From Entamoeba invadens IP1 (Eukaryota > Evosea > Mastigamoebida > Endamoebidae): 64,000 nt of DNA. Shown here piece after piece: positions 11,597 through 21,937 of the stretch. Within the stretch, counting starts at the first letter, position 1. The number at the start of each line of letters is the position of its first letter. Both the position numbers and the translations under genes were made by a program. The notes under the pieces were generated by a model. The model searched no databases, was not told the origin of the DNA, and saw nothing but the letters and a program-made list of their open reading frames with translations. The stretch lies in contig NW_004191847.1 in the NCBI RefSeq assembly GCF_000330505.1, positions 282,834-346,833 on the forward strand, read 5' to 3'.

Positions 11597-11604
11597 GTTT
11601 GTAA
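11597..11604. repeat. Target site duplication of hAT 1, right
   Basis: GTTTGTAA, matching 728-735 at the other end of the composite element. Confidence 0.7.
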
Positions 11605-11677
11605 TTTGAAATTTAATTAATTAAATTTCAATTAATTAAATTTAATTAAATAACAAATTAATTAAAAAAGTGTTCAA

Positions 11678-13927
11678 TTAAGCTTTTGATTTAAAGGCCA
11701 AATCAGCGATTTCTACATACTCTGATGTTTCAAACAGCACACATTCTCTTGGGATAGAATCGCTAAAACTGAAGTTGTTGATTTTTAACACACTTTTTGG
11801 TATCTTGATCATGTCAACACCGGTATACTTTCTAAAACAATTTGCTGCGATTTCTTTGACACCATCCGGCACTTCTCCAATTCTTTTGCCATTTTCTGTA
11901 GCAATTTTTAAATACTTTTCAATGTCATTTTGCACAAAAATAATTGTTTTTCATTGAAAAGAATTTCTTTCAAACACTTGAAAAGACTCGAGACAATGAC
12001 ATCCAGCAAAACATCCACTACTTTTTAAAACACACTTGGGACAAATAACGTTTTTGAGCTCGAAACAGTCATCAAAGATGGTATCACCAACACAACTCAC
12101 ATTCTTTGGTATCACTATTTCTGTCAAACCACATTTTCGAAATGCTGATCGACCAATCATTTTTAAATTTTCTGGTAATTCGATGGCTTTGAGTGAAAGA
12201 CAATTTTGAAATGCATCTTCCCCAATTTGTGTCAACTTTGAGGGTAACACAATTCCACTCAAAAGACCTTGATTATCAAAACAACTGATACCAATACAAC
12301 ACACATTGTCAGGAAGAACAATTTGTGAAATGTATGACTCATAAAACAAATGTGATACACATATGTTGACATCCTCAACATATTTAAACATATCAATTTG
12401 GTCGAAAGTAACAACCAAATTTGAGCACTTGATGTTAAGTTGATTGAGTTTTGCTTTTTCCAACAAATCGACATATCCCGGGAATGAAGTTCGCCCACAT
12501 AATTCAACACTTTTTAATTTGGTGCACTGGATAAAAATATCAAACCCAATTTGTGTTAAAGTGGTTGGAATTGTCACGTGTTGTAATTCTGAACCAAAAA
12601 CGCGATTTCCCATTTCACGGAGGTTCCCCAAATCGATATTTTTAATATCACAAGACATAAAAAAGTGCCCACAAATTTTAGTGACATTTGAAGGAAGTCT
12701 AAGAGATGTTACTTTGTTTGTGTTGTTACAAGCCTCTCCAGTCAATTCGACTTGATATTTCAATTTTTCAATTTCAGATAATTTAGCAATGAAATCGTCT
12801 GTGTAATTTAAGTGGATCACATTTTGTAGTAGTGAATTTTGAATTGAATCTTCATTTTCGTCATGCATATTATTACACACCTGTTGCAAAGTGTATTGGT
12901 TATAAAACTTTTTAATAATGTTTTCTTCTTCCTTTGATACAACATTTCTTAATTTGCCATTCAATGTCGGTATTATTAGTTTGGTTAAAGAAACACAATT
13001 AGTAAATACATCAACTCCAATATAACACTGATCACTGAAAGTCAGTTCTTTAAGACTCTCACACCACCCAAAAGCATTGCTAGCAACAAAACACACGCTT
13101 TTTGGTATATTTAAAGTAACAAGGCTTTTACAATTATAAAATGCATAAGCTTTAATAGTTTTCAAATTAAATGGAAGAACAACTCGAGTCATACTTTCAC
13201 ATCCATCGAATGTAGAAGACTCAATTGTTTGCACATTTTGAGAAATCACAACTCCCTTCAATTTTTTGCAACTTTTAAAAACACGGTCCCCAATATAACG
13301 TATTGTGACTGGTATGGTGATGTTTACAAACCCACACGACTCAAAAGCAAATGATTCAATATGAATGACTGATGTAGGAAATACAATTGAAGTGAGTTGT
13401 TTGCATTTCGAAAAACAACAATTTGGAATGACACAAAGACCTTCACATAAAGTGACACTCTTGAGAAAATAACAATTTTGGAAAGCATAGGAATCCAACT
13501 CTGTAATATGTGTAGGTACTTCAAATTCTTCAAGATAAATGTCCGATGCAAACATTTCACCAAGTGTTTTGATTCTTGTATCTTTCAATACTTCAGGTAA
13601 TAGATCGTCTGATGCAATAGAGTCTAAAACTAGATTCTTGTACGTGTAAGTATGGTATTGTGTATATTGTTTCATCTCAGAATAACACACCGGATACCAA
13701 ACAACTATTTGCTTGACATCTTGGAATTCAACATCACAATTAAGATACAAGTGGAGTGTATCTATGTATGGAAAGAGTTTTTTGGACTGAATTGAAATTG
13801 GGTTATATCGAAATCTGTCAAGTATAAATCGATATTTTTTGCAGATAAGAACAGCATTCATAAAGTCTTCTTTATGGAAAAAATACTTAACAACTATTTA
13901 AAAACTGTAAACATCAAGATGTTGCAT
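11678..13927 (-). pseudogene. BspA-like leucine-rich repeat protein, two nonsense codons
   Basis: One minus-strand frame runs from ATG 13927 to 11678 (749 codons plus stop), broken by TAA at 13898-13900 and TGA at 11951-11953. The N-terminal segment before and after the first stop reads like the conserved Entamoeba BspA leader (IVVKYFFHKEDFMNAVLICK). It is followed by about 25 LRR_5 repeats of the form L..I.LP..V..IG..AF..C. Such proteins form long solenoids, and some are surface displayed although many lack signal peptides. An ORF from ATG 13861 to 11951 (636 aa) could still be translated. The continued frame after both stops argues for recent pseudogenisation rather than a genuine shorter gene. 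Confidence 0.85.
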
Positions 13928-14885
13928 TTTTTGAATTTTGCATTAGTAGATATTGTTCGGTTTATAAACAGAAAGTTGGATGAATAAATTAATGATGACC
14001 AACTTAAAATGACTCGTCGTTTATATCAAAATTTAATTATTATTATATTAATAGAGTTATAGTTAAAATACTTTTTTTTTCTAAAAATTTAAAAATATTT
14101 AAGTTTGAGTTTAATCTAGATTCAAACAAAAACGTCAAAGATTTCATTTGTATCAATTTTTTATAGTTTAAAATCTATTAAATTATATATTTTCACATGT
14201 AATATTTTATGATACAGTTTACTATAGCACATACCATTCCAAAGTACTGCGAACTTGGAATCTATTGTGAGATCCAACAAAGAAAGTGTTCTAAAGATAG
14301 TGCAAATGGCTGAGCAATTTCTCACGGCATTTAGATTTGTTTTAAACCGAATTGGTTTTTATTCGCAGTGAAATGAGACAAATTTTAACATAATAACTCA
14401 TTTTGTTATCATTTTTATGGTAATATTGAAAAAAGTCATTTTTGTGGAGTTTGTGGCAGAAAGATCCTGTGGTCATAGTGGATCAATGTAAACTATTGTG
14501 TATGGTTTATTATAGTTTATTAAATTATACAGGAATTAAGTGGAGTGTCTAGGCGGAGAGTGCCTACCATGATAGTCTGCTGCAAAGCCTTATTATAAAT
14601 AGACGGCCCATATATAGCCTTCGTATTAAAAAAAGATTTACAAAGCAAAACTACAACATTATTAATACCGAAGTACTATATATCACTAGTAACTTATTAA
14701 GAAGTGTATAATAAAAACATCTGATGAATTTAGTTTTTATTTTTCATCGAAAATGAAAGGGATGTGTTACGACACAAAGTGTGTCACATTCGGGCTTATT
14801 AGGTGAGAATCCACAACGAAAAAATTGAGAGATACGACAGACAGAAGAGCACCAAAAAAGAAGTGAATTGAAAACTTGAAAGGAT
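13928..14885. other. Intergenic region, no gene seen
   Basis: About 960 bp of AT-rich sequence. A less AT-rich patch at 14530-14620 contains AGGCGGAGAGTGCC and could be a small RNA, but I match it to no known RNA. Confidence 0.4.
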
Positions 14886-15095
14886 ATGACTGAGTTGTTG
14901 TTTGTCCCCATCACACCCGACCACATTTCAGAGGCACAAGTTGTTTCTGTCAAACCGACTGTTGAAGAGGCGCTTGACCATGCAAAACGTGAAGGTGTAC
15001 AGTCGTTGAAGTTCATGGCGCTTCTTGTTGGTGTCTTTCTTGGACATGCAGTCGTCGCCTATTTCTTGTACACCTATAACATCAGAGACTTTTGA
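14886..15095 (+). CDS. Small tail-anchored membrane protein, unknown function
   Basis: The ATG at 14886 opens a 69-residue ORF with mixed codon use like the nearby real genes. The first 40 residues are polar; residues about 42-62 (FMALLVGVFLGHAVVAYFLY) form one hydrophobic helix, and five to seven polar residues follow. This fits a tail-anchored protein, for example a small subunit of an ER or mitosome complex. It does not show the motifs of Sec61 beta or gamma, Tom7 or Ost4 that I would recognise. I do not assign a function. Confidence 0.65.
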   Translation: MTELLFVPITPDHISEAQVVSVKPTVEEALDHAKREGVQSLKFMALLVGVFLGHAVVAYFLYTYNIRDF

Positions 15096-15954
15096 GAGTC
15101 TCCACACTTTGTAAATTATCGTTGGTATGACTTATTATTATCCACCACGTGTCTTACTAAATATTAAACAATTAATTTTAACACAAAAAATAACCTCACC
15201 CAAAACTATTTGTAAGAGATTAATCATGTTAATTTATTAAGTTAGTAATTTATTAATTAAGTACTTAATAACTTAGTACAAGTGTTTTATTTGACTTTCA
15301 ATAACTTTCCCAAACCAAATGTTATGAAAAACATTTGGTTTTGACCAAAATCGTCAAAAACCAACCCTCCAGATCTGAAAATTTTAGAATCAAGTAATTA
15401 AGACTTCCTGCTGCAGTATTGTTTAAGACAATTCTCGATTTTTTATTTCAGCTCTATGAGGTGCTACGATTTCTTTTTCGTTCACTCCTTATTCTTCTTA
15501 TTACCAACTCACATCATTTAACTAGTATCTTTAGTAGAATAAAATTTAAAGAATATTGAAGTGACTCTAGACGGTTATTATCGTTTATAACGACAAGATT
15601 TACAAGACAAGACCACAAGATTTCAAATCGTGGGTTCAATTTGTTCTGTTAAACGTTCCACACAAGTACTTTGGGTTGGTCAAAACTCGTAATACTTGTG
15701 ACAATAACAAAGTGAATAACATTTTCTAATCACTTTTTGACAAATATTTTTAAACAAATGTAAAAATCAAGAGTTGAGTGATGTTTACGTCATACATTTC
15801 ATACTATCAATTTTAAATAAAATGTTAATAAATTATCTATCTGTTGTGTTCAATTTTAGTTTCCGAACTTGAAAACGGAAATAATATAGTTATTTATATA
15901 GAAAAAGAACCATAACAAGTGTTAAAAGTGCAATAACGAACTGGAAACCAGATC
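15096..15954. other. Intergenic region, no gene seen
   Basis: About 860 bp, AT-rich. A patch at 15600-15660 has a GGGTTCAATTTG segment like a tRNA T-arm, but no cloverleaf can be drawn around it. Confidence 0.4.
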
Positions 15955-16752
15955 ATGAACCCTTCCACCTTTTCCCAAACCTACGAGTGCACCTTTTCTC
16001 AAGTCGGAGGGGAATGGTGTTTCATCCCGTACAACACGATAATTGAACAAATCAAAAAGGAGGTTTCAAAGTACTCAACCCCGAAGCAGGCACAACTGAA
16101 GACGTCGTTTCAGGGCTTTTACCCAAAGCACCTTTCATCCCAGCCACTTGAGTTCCAGTTGCACATAGCTTACCAGATCCTTCGCAACAACGCGAATTTC
16201 AAGATCATCGCCATTTTGATCATCCTGAAAAACATCGACCGGATCAATGAGAGGCATTTGGAAGACATCGGGACGATTCTCGACAAATTTCAACTTGACC
16301 ACGCGTTGGTCGAGTGCATAGCAACAAAGTTGTTGTACGAATTGATTGTGAAGAAGCCAGCTGTCTTTTTAGCGCCATTGATGAATTGGAGAAATAAGAA
16401 TACACAATTTGGTCGGATGAGAGCGTGCTGCGCGACATTCACCAGACTAAAAAAAGAGAACAAAGGCGATCAGATCTGGGATGTGTGCGACGTCTGTGTT
16501 CGAAACCCTGAGAGGTTCGTGCAACTTGGCGTCGGGTGTTCGATGAAGGACTTGTGCTCTGTCGACGAAGAGAGGGTCATTGATTTCGTTCGAAAACACA
16601 TTCAGTTCCTCTCGCGTGACGGGTTCAAGTATTCCATTGAAAAGATCAAAGACGCTTCGGTCAAGAAGGAGCTTCTCGGGCTCAGTCGTAATAAAGTCGA
16701 CTTCGTTGGAGCAAGCGCAAAACAGTCCGAGGAAGAGTTCATATCAAGCTAA
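15955..16752 (+). CDS. DNA alkylation repair (AlkD-like) HEAT-repeat protein
   Basis: 265 residues from ATG 15955, predicted all-helical. The second half follows the pattern of the DNA_alkylation family (AlkC/AlkD glycosylases). It has W then RNKNTQFGRMRACC, equivalent to the helix where a Trp-Arg/Arg pair starts a repeat. Next comes RFVQLGVGCSMKDLC, equivalent to VqkaigWaLRe, then VIDFVRKH and LSRDGFKYSIEKI, equivalent to the final LSr..lr.AiekL helix. AlkD enzymes remove bulky N-alkyl purines. The Trp of the WaLRe motif is replaced here (GCSMKD), so catalytic competence is uncertain. Codon use is richer in G and C than the flanks, as for a well-expressed host gene. Confidence 0.65.
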   Translation: MNPSTFSQTYECTFSQVGGEWCFIPYNTIIEQIKKEVSKYSTPKQAQLKTSFQGFYPKHLSSQPLEFQLHIAYQILRNNANFKIIAILIILKNIDRINERHLEDIGTILDKFQLDHALVECIATKLLYELIVKKPAVFLAPLMNWRNKNTQFGRMRACCATFTRLKKENKGDQIWDVCDVCVRNPERFVQLGVGCSMKDLCSVDEERVIDFVRKHIQFLSRDGFKYSIEKIKDASVKKELLGLSRNKVDFVGASAKQSEEEFISS

Positions 16753-17151
16753 CTGTATCTTTTTGTGGTTTGGAGTTTCCCTCAATGCATAGTTTACCTG
16801 TTTTTACAAGTGAACTATACGCTTTAGTATCTAAACTAACACCACACAACTTCCATATTTTTGTGGGGTGGTTTTTCCCTTTTTTTTACGCGTTCAACTA
16901 TGCTTTCTTTCCGCCAAACTAATCTCTAATTCGATTCAACTATTAACAAACTATAAAATTTCATTCCAAACCCACAAAAATCATGTTCTCAAAAATCTGA
17001 AGACAAAACACTTGAACCGGGTGGTTTGAAAAAAGTAAATTAAATAATAATTGAAACTATTAGTGGAATGATTGAACTAGAACACAATTATAAAATAACT
17101 ATATAAACCATCGAAAATAAAAAAAATGAGATTGACAACTTGATAACAGAG
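16753..17151. other. Intergenic spacer
   Basis: About 400 bp between the AlkD-like gene and CBP20, no gene seen. A short upstream ATG at 17126 is followed at once by a stop. Confidence 0.5.
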
Positions 17152-17727
17152 ATGGAATTATACACCGAGACGCCGTACTTAGAATATTTTGACACGAACG
17201 CAAACATGACGTACGACGAGATGTTAGAGAAAGTGACACATTCGACGACACTGTATGTCGGGAATTTAGGGCCGAGTGTGACGGACAAAGAACTGAACTA
17301 TTTATTTGGGGAATATGGAGATCTGACCCGGATTATCATGGGTGTGAACCATCGGAATGAGTACTGTGGGTTCTGTTTTGTTGAGTACAAAACGCGGGAA
17401 GATGCGGACTATGCGAAGCGGGCGCTTGATAAGACGCAAGTTGATGGGAAGTTTATTCGCGTTGATTGGGACTACGGATATAAAGAAGGAAGAGAGTTTG
17501 GAAGAGGAAAGGATGGGGAACAAAAGCAGTCGCAACGGCGGTTTGAACGAAGAAGGTTTGACGACTATCGAGACAGAGGCGAACGAAGGGATTGGGAGCG
17601 AAGAGAGCGAATGGATGATTATCGAGATGATCGAAATTATTTAAGAGATGATAAAGCGGAACGAAGAAGAACTAGAGATGACGATGAGGGATATTTACCC
17701 GCTCGAGGACCTCGAAGATTTAATTGA
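17152..17727 (+). CDS. CBP20: Nuclear cap-binding protein subunit 2 (CBP20)
   Basis: 191 residues; the ATG at 17152 is chosen because the track to its left has only a non-ATG start. A single RRM spans residues about 33-115 with RNP2 LYVGNL and RNP1 CGFCFVEY. The cap-binding signature after the RRM, IRVDWDYG then KEGREFGRG, matches the DWDxGFxEGRQYGRG of CBP20 that folds over m7GpppN. Aromatic residues upstream (YLEYFDTN) may supply the stacking Tyr. The C-terminal 70 residues are Arg, Asp and Glu rich, an extension seen in several CBP20 proteins. It should pair with CBP80 in the nucleus for splicing and export. The downstream neighbour is convergent, and a strong hairpin separates the two 3' ends. 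Confidence 0.9.
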   Translation: MELYTETPYLEYFDTNANMTYDEMLEKVTHSTTLYVGNLGPSVTDKELNYLFGEYGDLTRIIMGVNHRNEYCGFCFVEYKTREDADYAKRALDKTQVDGKFIRVDWDYGYKEGREFGRGKDGEQKQSQRRFERRRFDDYRDRGERRDWERRERMDDYRDDRNYLRDDKAERRRTRDDDEGYLPARGPRRFN

Positions 17728-17756
17728 TTTGATTTTTTAGATGGGTAGGAGTAATA

Positions 17757-17800
17757 TCTTATTCAAATTTGTTCAGACGTCTTATCAAATTTGAATAAGA
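17757..17800. terminator. Perfect hairpin between two convergent genes
   Basis: TCTTATTCAAATTTG at 17757-17771 is the exact reverse complement of 17786-17800, with a 14-nt loop. It lies 30 bp after the CBP20 stop and 25 bp before the stop of the minus-strand gene, so it can form in both 3' untranslated regions. A role in 3' end formation or transcript stability is inferred. Confidence 0.5.
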
Positions 17801-17824
17801 GTTGATATTGTAAAGAACAGACAC

Positions 17825-18250
17825 TTACAAATTCTGGTGACTTAAGGCTAAGCCCTTCTTCAGTTTAAAGTAAGCAAGTGTGTTTCTCATATCTAATGCA
17901 CTTTCTATGGTTTCTGACTTATTAAATAAGACAAACAGCTTTCTTTTCCAGTCTTGACTTTGGACTATTTGTTACTCTTCAATTAATTCCTCCAAATTGA
18001 AATGAAATTGAAACAACAAACAAAGCTTCACCTTACTAAATAGAACCCAATGATTCATAACAAAACCAATGATGTCCGTGTCAAACAGAAACAACTCTTG
18101 CGATGGGGTTATCGACCACACACCACGGAGGATAAGACAACAGAGCCGGTCTTTCTTGATTTTTGGTTTCCCAGTTATAAATAATGTCTTCTTCTTACAT
18201 AACCAACACTTGCATGAAAAACATAGCTCCGAACTACTCCTGACTTCCAT
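17825..18250 (-). CDS. Small spliced protein of unknown function
   Basis: Two exons on the minus strand: 18250-18022 and 17964-17825, with a 57-nt intron that starts GTTTGTTG and ends AATAG. Joining them continues the frame and gives 122 residues. The first half is Cys and Lys rich (CKCWLCKKK) and alternates short beta-type segments; the second exon ends in an amphipathic helix (SETIESALDMRNTLAYFKLK). The layout, with strands and a final helix, is reminiscent of a PH-like fold, but no motif proves it. A good splice consensus that extends the frame by 46 codons supports a real gene. Confidence 0.6.
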
Positions 18251-18493
18251 TTAAGTCAATGTATTATGTAGTGCATAAAAACGTTTGAGTTCATTCAACT
18301 CGAGTTGTTCTTATTATTGTGTGATGGTTGACCAAACTTCCTATTTGTGAAGAACTTTTTGAATGTTCGTGTGTTTCGTTATTTTTCTATTTTTACTGAG
18401 ACCACAATCATAACATTCTAATAACATAAACAACTCAAATAAACACTAAATCCAACAATCATAAATTCAATTTGGCATGCGATTCACGACCAA
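18251..18493. other. Short spacer
   Basis: About 240 bp between two minus-strand genes; nothing recognised. Confidence 0.5.
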
Positions 18494-20943
18494 TCACTCC
18501 TTTTGTGTTGTCGTTGTTTCAGTCGTCTTTTCGCTCTGCACAAGCTTGTTTTTCACACAGTTTGTGTTTATTTTCTTGTCTGCAGAGAGACACTCAGACG
18601 TTGGTTTGGCATCTTTTTTCTCATGATCCTTTGTATCAACAGCCAAAACGGTTTCAGGCGTCTCGAGACGGGGTTCTTCTTCCATTGTATGGTGCACTTC
18701 CTCGTGTTTTGATGTTAGCAAAACGTTTGAAAGATTATTCGTTACTTTTGTCTCAGTACTTTCGACGATTGTCATTGGAACTTTGACAACTTTGTCGTGG
18801 TTTCCAGTTTTGGTTATGACATCCAAAAGATTAGGAAGTGCATCTTCTTCCATTACTTTAACTGGACTAATTTTGTGTGTTGAAACATCTTCGGTTTTTC
18901 CATCGCCTTTATCAGAGAACCAAACGTTTATGATATCGGGTAGTGTTGTTGTTGAAGGTGTGTCATCTGGTTTTCTCTTGAGGTGGGAACTCATGGCCAT
19001 TACCTTGGCTGTTTCTTCGTCGTCCAAAAGTCTTTTGTTGGGAGACAGATTAGTTTGGGCCAAGTCTTCTGCGCCACTGACAATTTCACTCGGCAAAGCC
19101 GAACTCTGTGTGAACGATTGTGTTGGTATGGCTGATGTGTGAGTATCAAACACTTCTATGATCTGCTGGCAAATTGGGGCAGCCATTCCTCCCATCTTGT
19201 CCATCTGACTTTTCACAACTTCAACAATCCCGTTTTGAATAAATTTATTCGCGTACTCTTCCCACATAAACATCAAGTCTCTCACTTCACGCAAAACGAC
19301 ACTTCTTGATGCGTTATTTCCAATTCTGACACATTCAACAAATTTTGGTATTATTTGCGAATTGATAACATATTTCTTAATAGTGTCGTTGTTAATTTTC
19401 GACACTACAACAACAAAAGCAGCGAATTGGGCAAGATACTTCTCGTCGAAATTTGGTTTGAGTATTGGCTCAACAAGTATATTGAATACTTCTGGAATTA
19501 ACGTACTCACAACAGCATTTTCAAATATTTGGATTCCTTCGTTCATAAACCCGACATTATACAACAGCTGGAAACCTCCCAACAAGTAACTTCCAGCTGA
19601 GTTCACAACACTTTTTGCAATTTCTTGGAGCATTTGTTCTCTTATAATTCTCATGCCAACCTGCACTCCACTTTCAAACAAGAGCGATATGCCGTCCAAA
19701 CAATACGCCTTGTTTTTGTCAAGAAATCCTTTTTTAAATAATTCCAAAATCCCCCCTTCAATCAATAGACGCGCTTTCTCTTGCCGAATTGGTTGCGCAA
19801 ACAAGGAAAGGTGCGAGCAAAATCTTTTTGCAGAAATACAAATTCCTTTTTTTTGTTTGTCGTTCGCGGTGTCGTACAACTCGACGAATTGTTTTATAAC
19901 GTTTTCTTTCAGCGACGTGTCGAAAATAAGTCTGTGCAACGTCGCCAACTTTGTATTGAGTGGCATCGTGACAGGCTCATCTGCGAATCGGGCCACAACA
20001 ACATCCCTGAAAAATGTCAAAGCGAACGCAGTTTCAATCAGCAAGCTCATTCTTTCAGATTTGACAAAGACTTCCTTCATCTTCCCGACATTCTTTTTGA
20101 ACTCTATTAAAAAATCGATCGGTCCATTTTGTTGTATTGTTGCGTCGAACGAGAGTACCTTAAACAACACTTCCAAGTTTGGTAATGTGAAGAGTGCCTC
20201 CGATATTTTGTCGTCGTGTAAGTACAACAATGCCTTACAAAACACAAACAAGTCATCTTTTATCTCTCGAATTTTTCTCCTCAAATCTTCTTTTGTTCCA
20301 CCACACCTCTCATCATTGCAATCTCGTTCCGTCAATCTTTCTTTTTCTTCCAATCTCTCGATTTGTTTCAGCACGATTGGAAACCCTCTCACAATTTCTT
20401 CCATCGAGATTTTGTCAAATAACTCAGAGTTGTCTCTTTTCGTCATGGCAGACAATACAGTTTCTTTCAGAAGACACATGTTATCAGACGTGAATTCTAT
20501 CCATAAATTATACTGTACTATTGTTTATAATTTATAAAATTAAATATTCCATACAAGAAAATTAACTATAAATTATAATACAGTAAAAACAAACCAAGAG
20601 CATTTGAGTCGACGACTTTCTTGACGCCCAATATATCAAGAGAGTCGCAAAAAGACTGACAGAGGTCGGAATTCAAAAACGAAAGGGCGTATTCCTCGCT
20701 GAGGTTTATGCCTTGAATCTGGACGATTTTGTCGTTTTGTTTTTCGTAGGCATCTCCCCTTTTCATAGACGAGTCCATAATAACACCGTTTTCGTTCCGG
20801 ATTGTAAAAGTCAACACCTCTTTTTTGAGTGAAAAAGTGAACGCCCCGGTTCCTGTGACGGTCCATTCGTTTTGCCTCAAAGCAAAAACTTTGACCAACT
20901 GTTTCTTGTGCTCCTCTTCTTCCATATCTTTTTGAGTTGTCAT
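18494..20943 (-). CDS. PPP4R3: Protein phosphatase 4 regulatory subunit 3 (PP4R3/SMEK/Psy2)
   Basis: Two exons: 20943-20595 and 20517-18494, 790 residues. The 77-nt intron starts GTTTGTTTTTACTG and ends CAATAG and is phase 1. Exon 1 encodes an EVH1/RanBP-like PH domain (LVKVFALRQNEWTVTGTGAF), the N-terminal domain of PP4R3 that recognises substrates. Exon 2 encodes the helical DUF625/ARM region. Its landmarks mirror SMEK: FLIEFKKNVGKMKEVF (compare FLTKTAKFKEVIP), YDTANDKQKKGICISAKRFC (compare DEATDDDKRRELVNFFKEFC), then LFAQPIRQEKARLLIEGGIL. The last 200 residues are Ser, Thr and Glu rich and disordered. The protein would target the PP4 catalytic subunit in DNA damage and nuclear signalling. 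Confidence 0.75.
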
Positions 20944-21273
20944 TTTTCTTTTTTTGTTATTCAAAATTTGAGGGATTTAAAAGAAATACTATATGAATAC
21001 TATTTTAAATCATTGAGCGTGGTTTCTCATTTTGTGGATAAAATGAGAGAAAGAGATTATAAAGGCGGAAAGAAAACATTGTTAAGCGCGCAAGTTCATT
21101 CATAAAAAATGCTTATAGATGGAAGAAATGGGTGGTTACAACAACCAAACTCAAGCAGAGTATTGTTACACTGTTTCATATACTTCTATTCATGAAATTG
21201 ACTTAATAAGCCACAATTATCACAAACTGGTGTAAAAAAAAGGTGCACGAAAAGAGAAAACAAAATTCATGAA

Positions 21274-21706
21274 TTAAAGTGTCCCAAGAGGAAGTCTCAG
21301 AATAATGTGAACGCCAGAATCAGTCTCAACGATGTCACTAACCTCTCCAATCTGAAGTTTAAGATAAGCGTCAGAAAACGGTTTCTGGAATTGGTCTGTC
21401 TTTCCATTGAGAAGGCCGCCATTTGTGCTGCTCCCACAGTCGGACTCGATCATTGCAGTCTTTCTGAAATCTTTTTGGCCACTAGTTATTTGCTCTCTCA
21501 AGACTGCGAGTTAGTCGTTTTGGGGGGGTTGCACGTCAAAACAAACTTTTCAGTTTTTTCATTGCCTCATCTTTTGTTCGTGTGATATTCTTTTCTCTCC
21601 AAGAGTGTGGATTACGCGATCCGCTATTTGTTATTTCTTTGAGTTGTTTGTATATAAGTGCAAACGTGTGTTTGACGAGGATATGTGCGCAGCAAAGATC
21701 TGTCAT
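21274..21706 (-). CDS. PIN1: Pin1-type parvulin peptidyl-prolyl isomerase without WW domain
   Basis: Three exons, 21706-21666, 21623-21547 and 21503-21274, give 115 residues. The introns are only 42 and 43 nt, start GTTTGC and GTTTGT, and end TAG and CAG. Both splice joins restore the parvulin sequence exactly. Active-site features of Pin1 are present: HILVKH with its His and Lys, SRNPHSWRE with the phosphate-binding Arg, Cys in ESDCGSS, FQKPFSDA, and the closing DSGVHIILR with the second His. Only the first basic residue of Pin1's Arg pair is clear (one Arg in SRN). There is no WW domain, as in plant Pin1At. It isomerises phospho-Ser/Thr-Pro bonds. It is divergent from the TLDc gene, 231 bp apart. 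Confidence 0.93.
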
Positions 21707-21937
21707 ATTAAAAATGAGTTTGTTCATTGTTTCAAAAAAACAAAAAAATTATAAAAACATTTTTTGGTTGATCAAAAAATTTGTTTTGTTTTTATTAAAA
21801 TGGGAGTTAAAATTTTTTGGGGTTTTTCCCATAATTCCCAGTTATTATCGACGTATATGATTCGCAAACCCAATTGTTTTGTGTGGGTATTATTTCAACA
21901 ATTTGAATGAAAAAACTCGCCAGAGAACTCGAAATTC

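Noticed and set aside
14530..14620. Possible small nuclear RNA
   Set aside because: No match to U1, U2, U4, U5, U6 or SRP landmarks; only a short GC-richer patch.
15590..15665. tRNA-like segment with GGGTTCAATTTG
   Set aside because: No acceptor, D or anticodon stem can be drawn around it.
19653..20537. Plus-strand ORF of 294 codons
   Set aside because: Opposite strand of PP4R3, Ser and Phe rich as expected for the complement of a helical Glu/Lys-rich gene.
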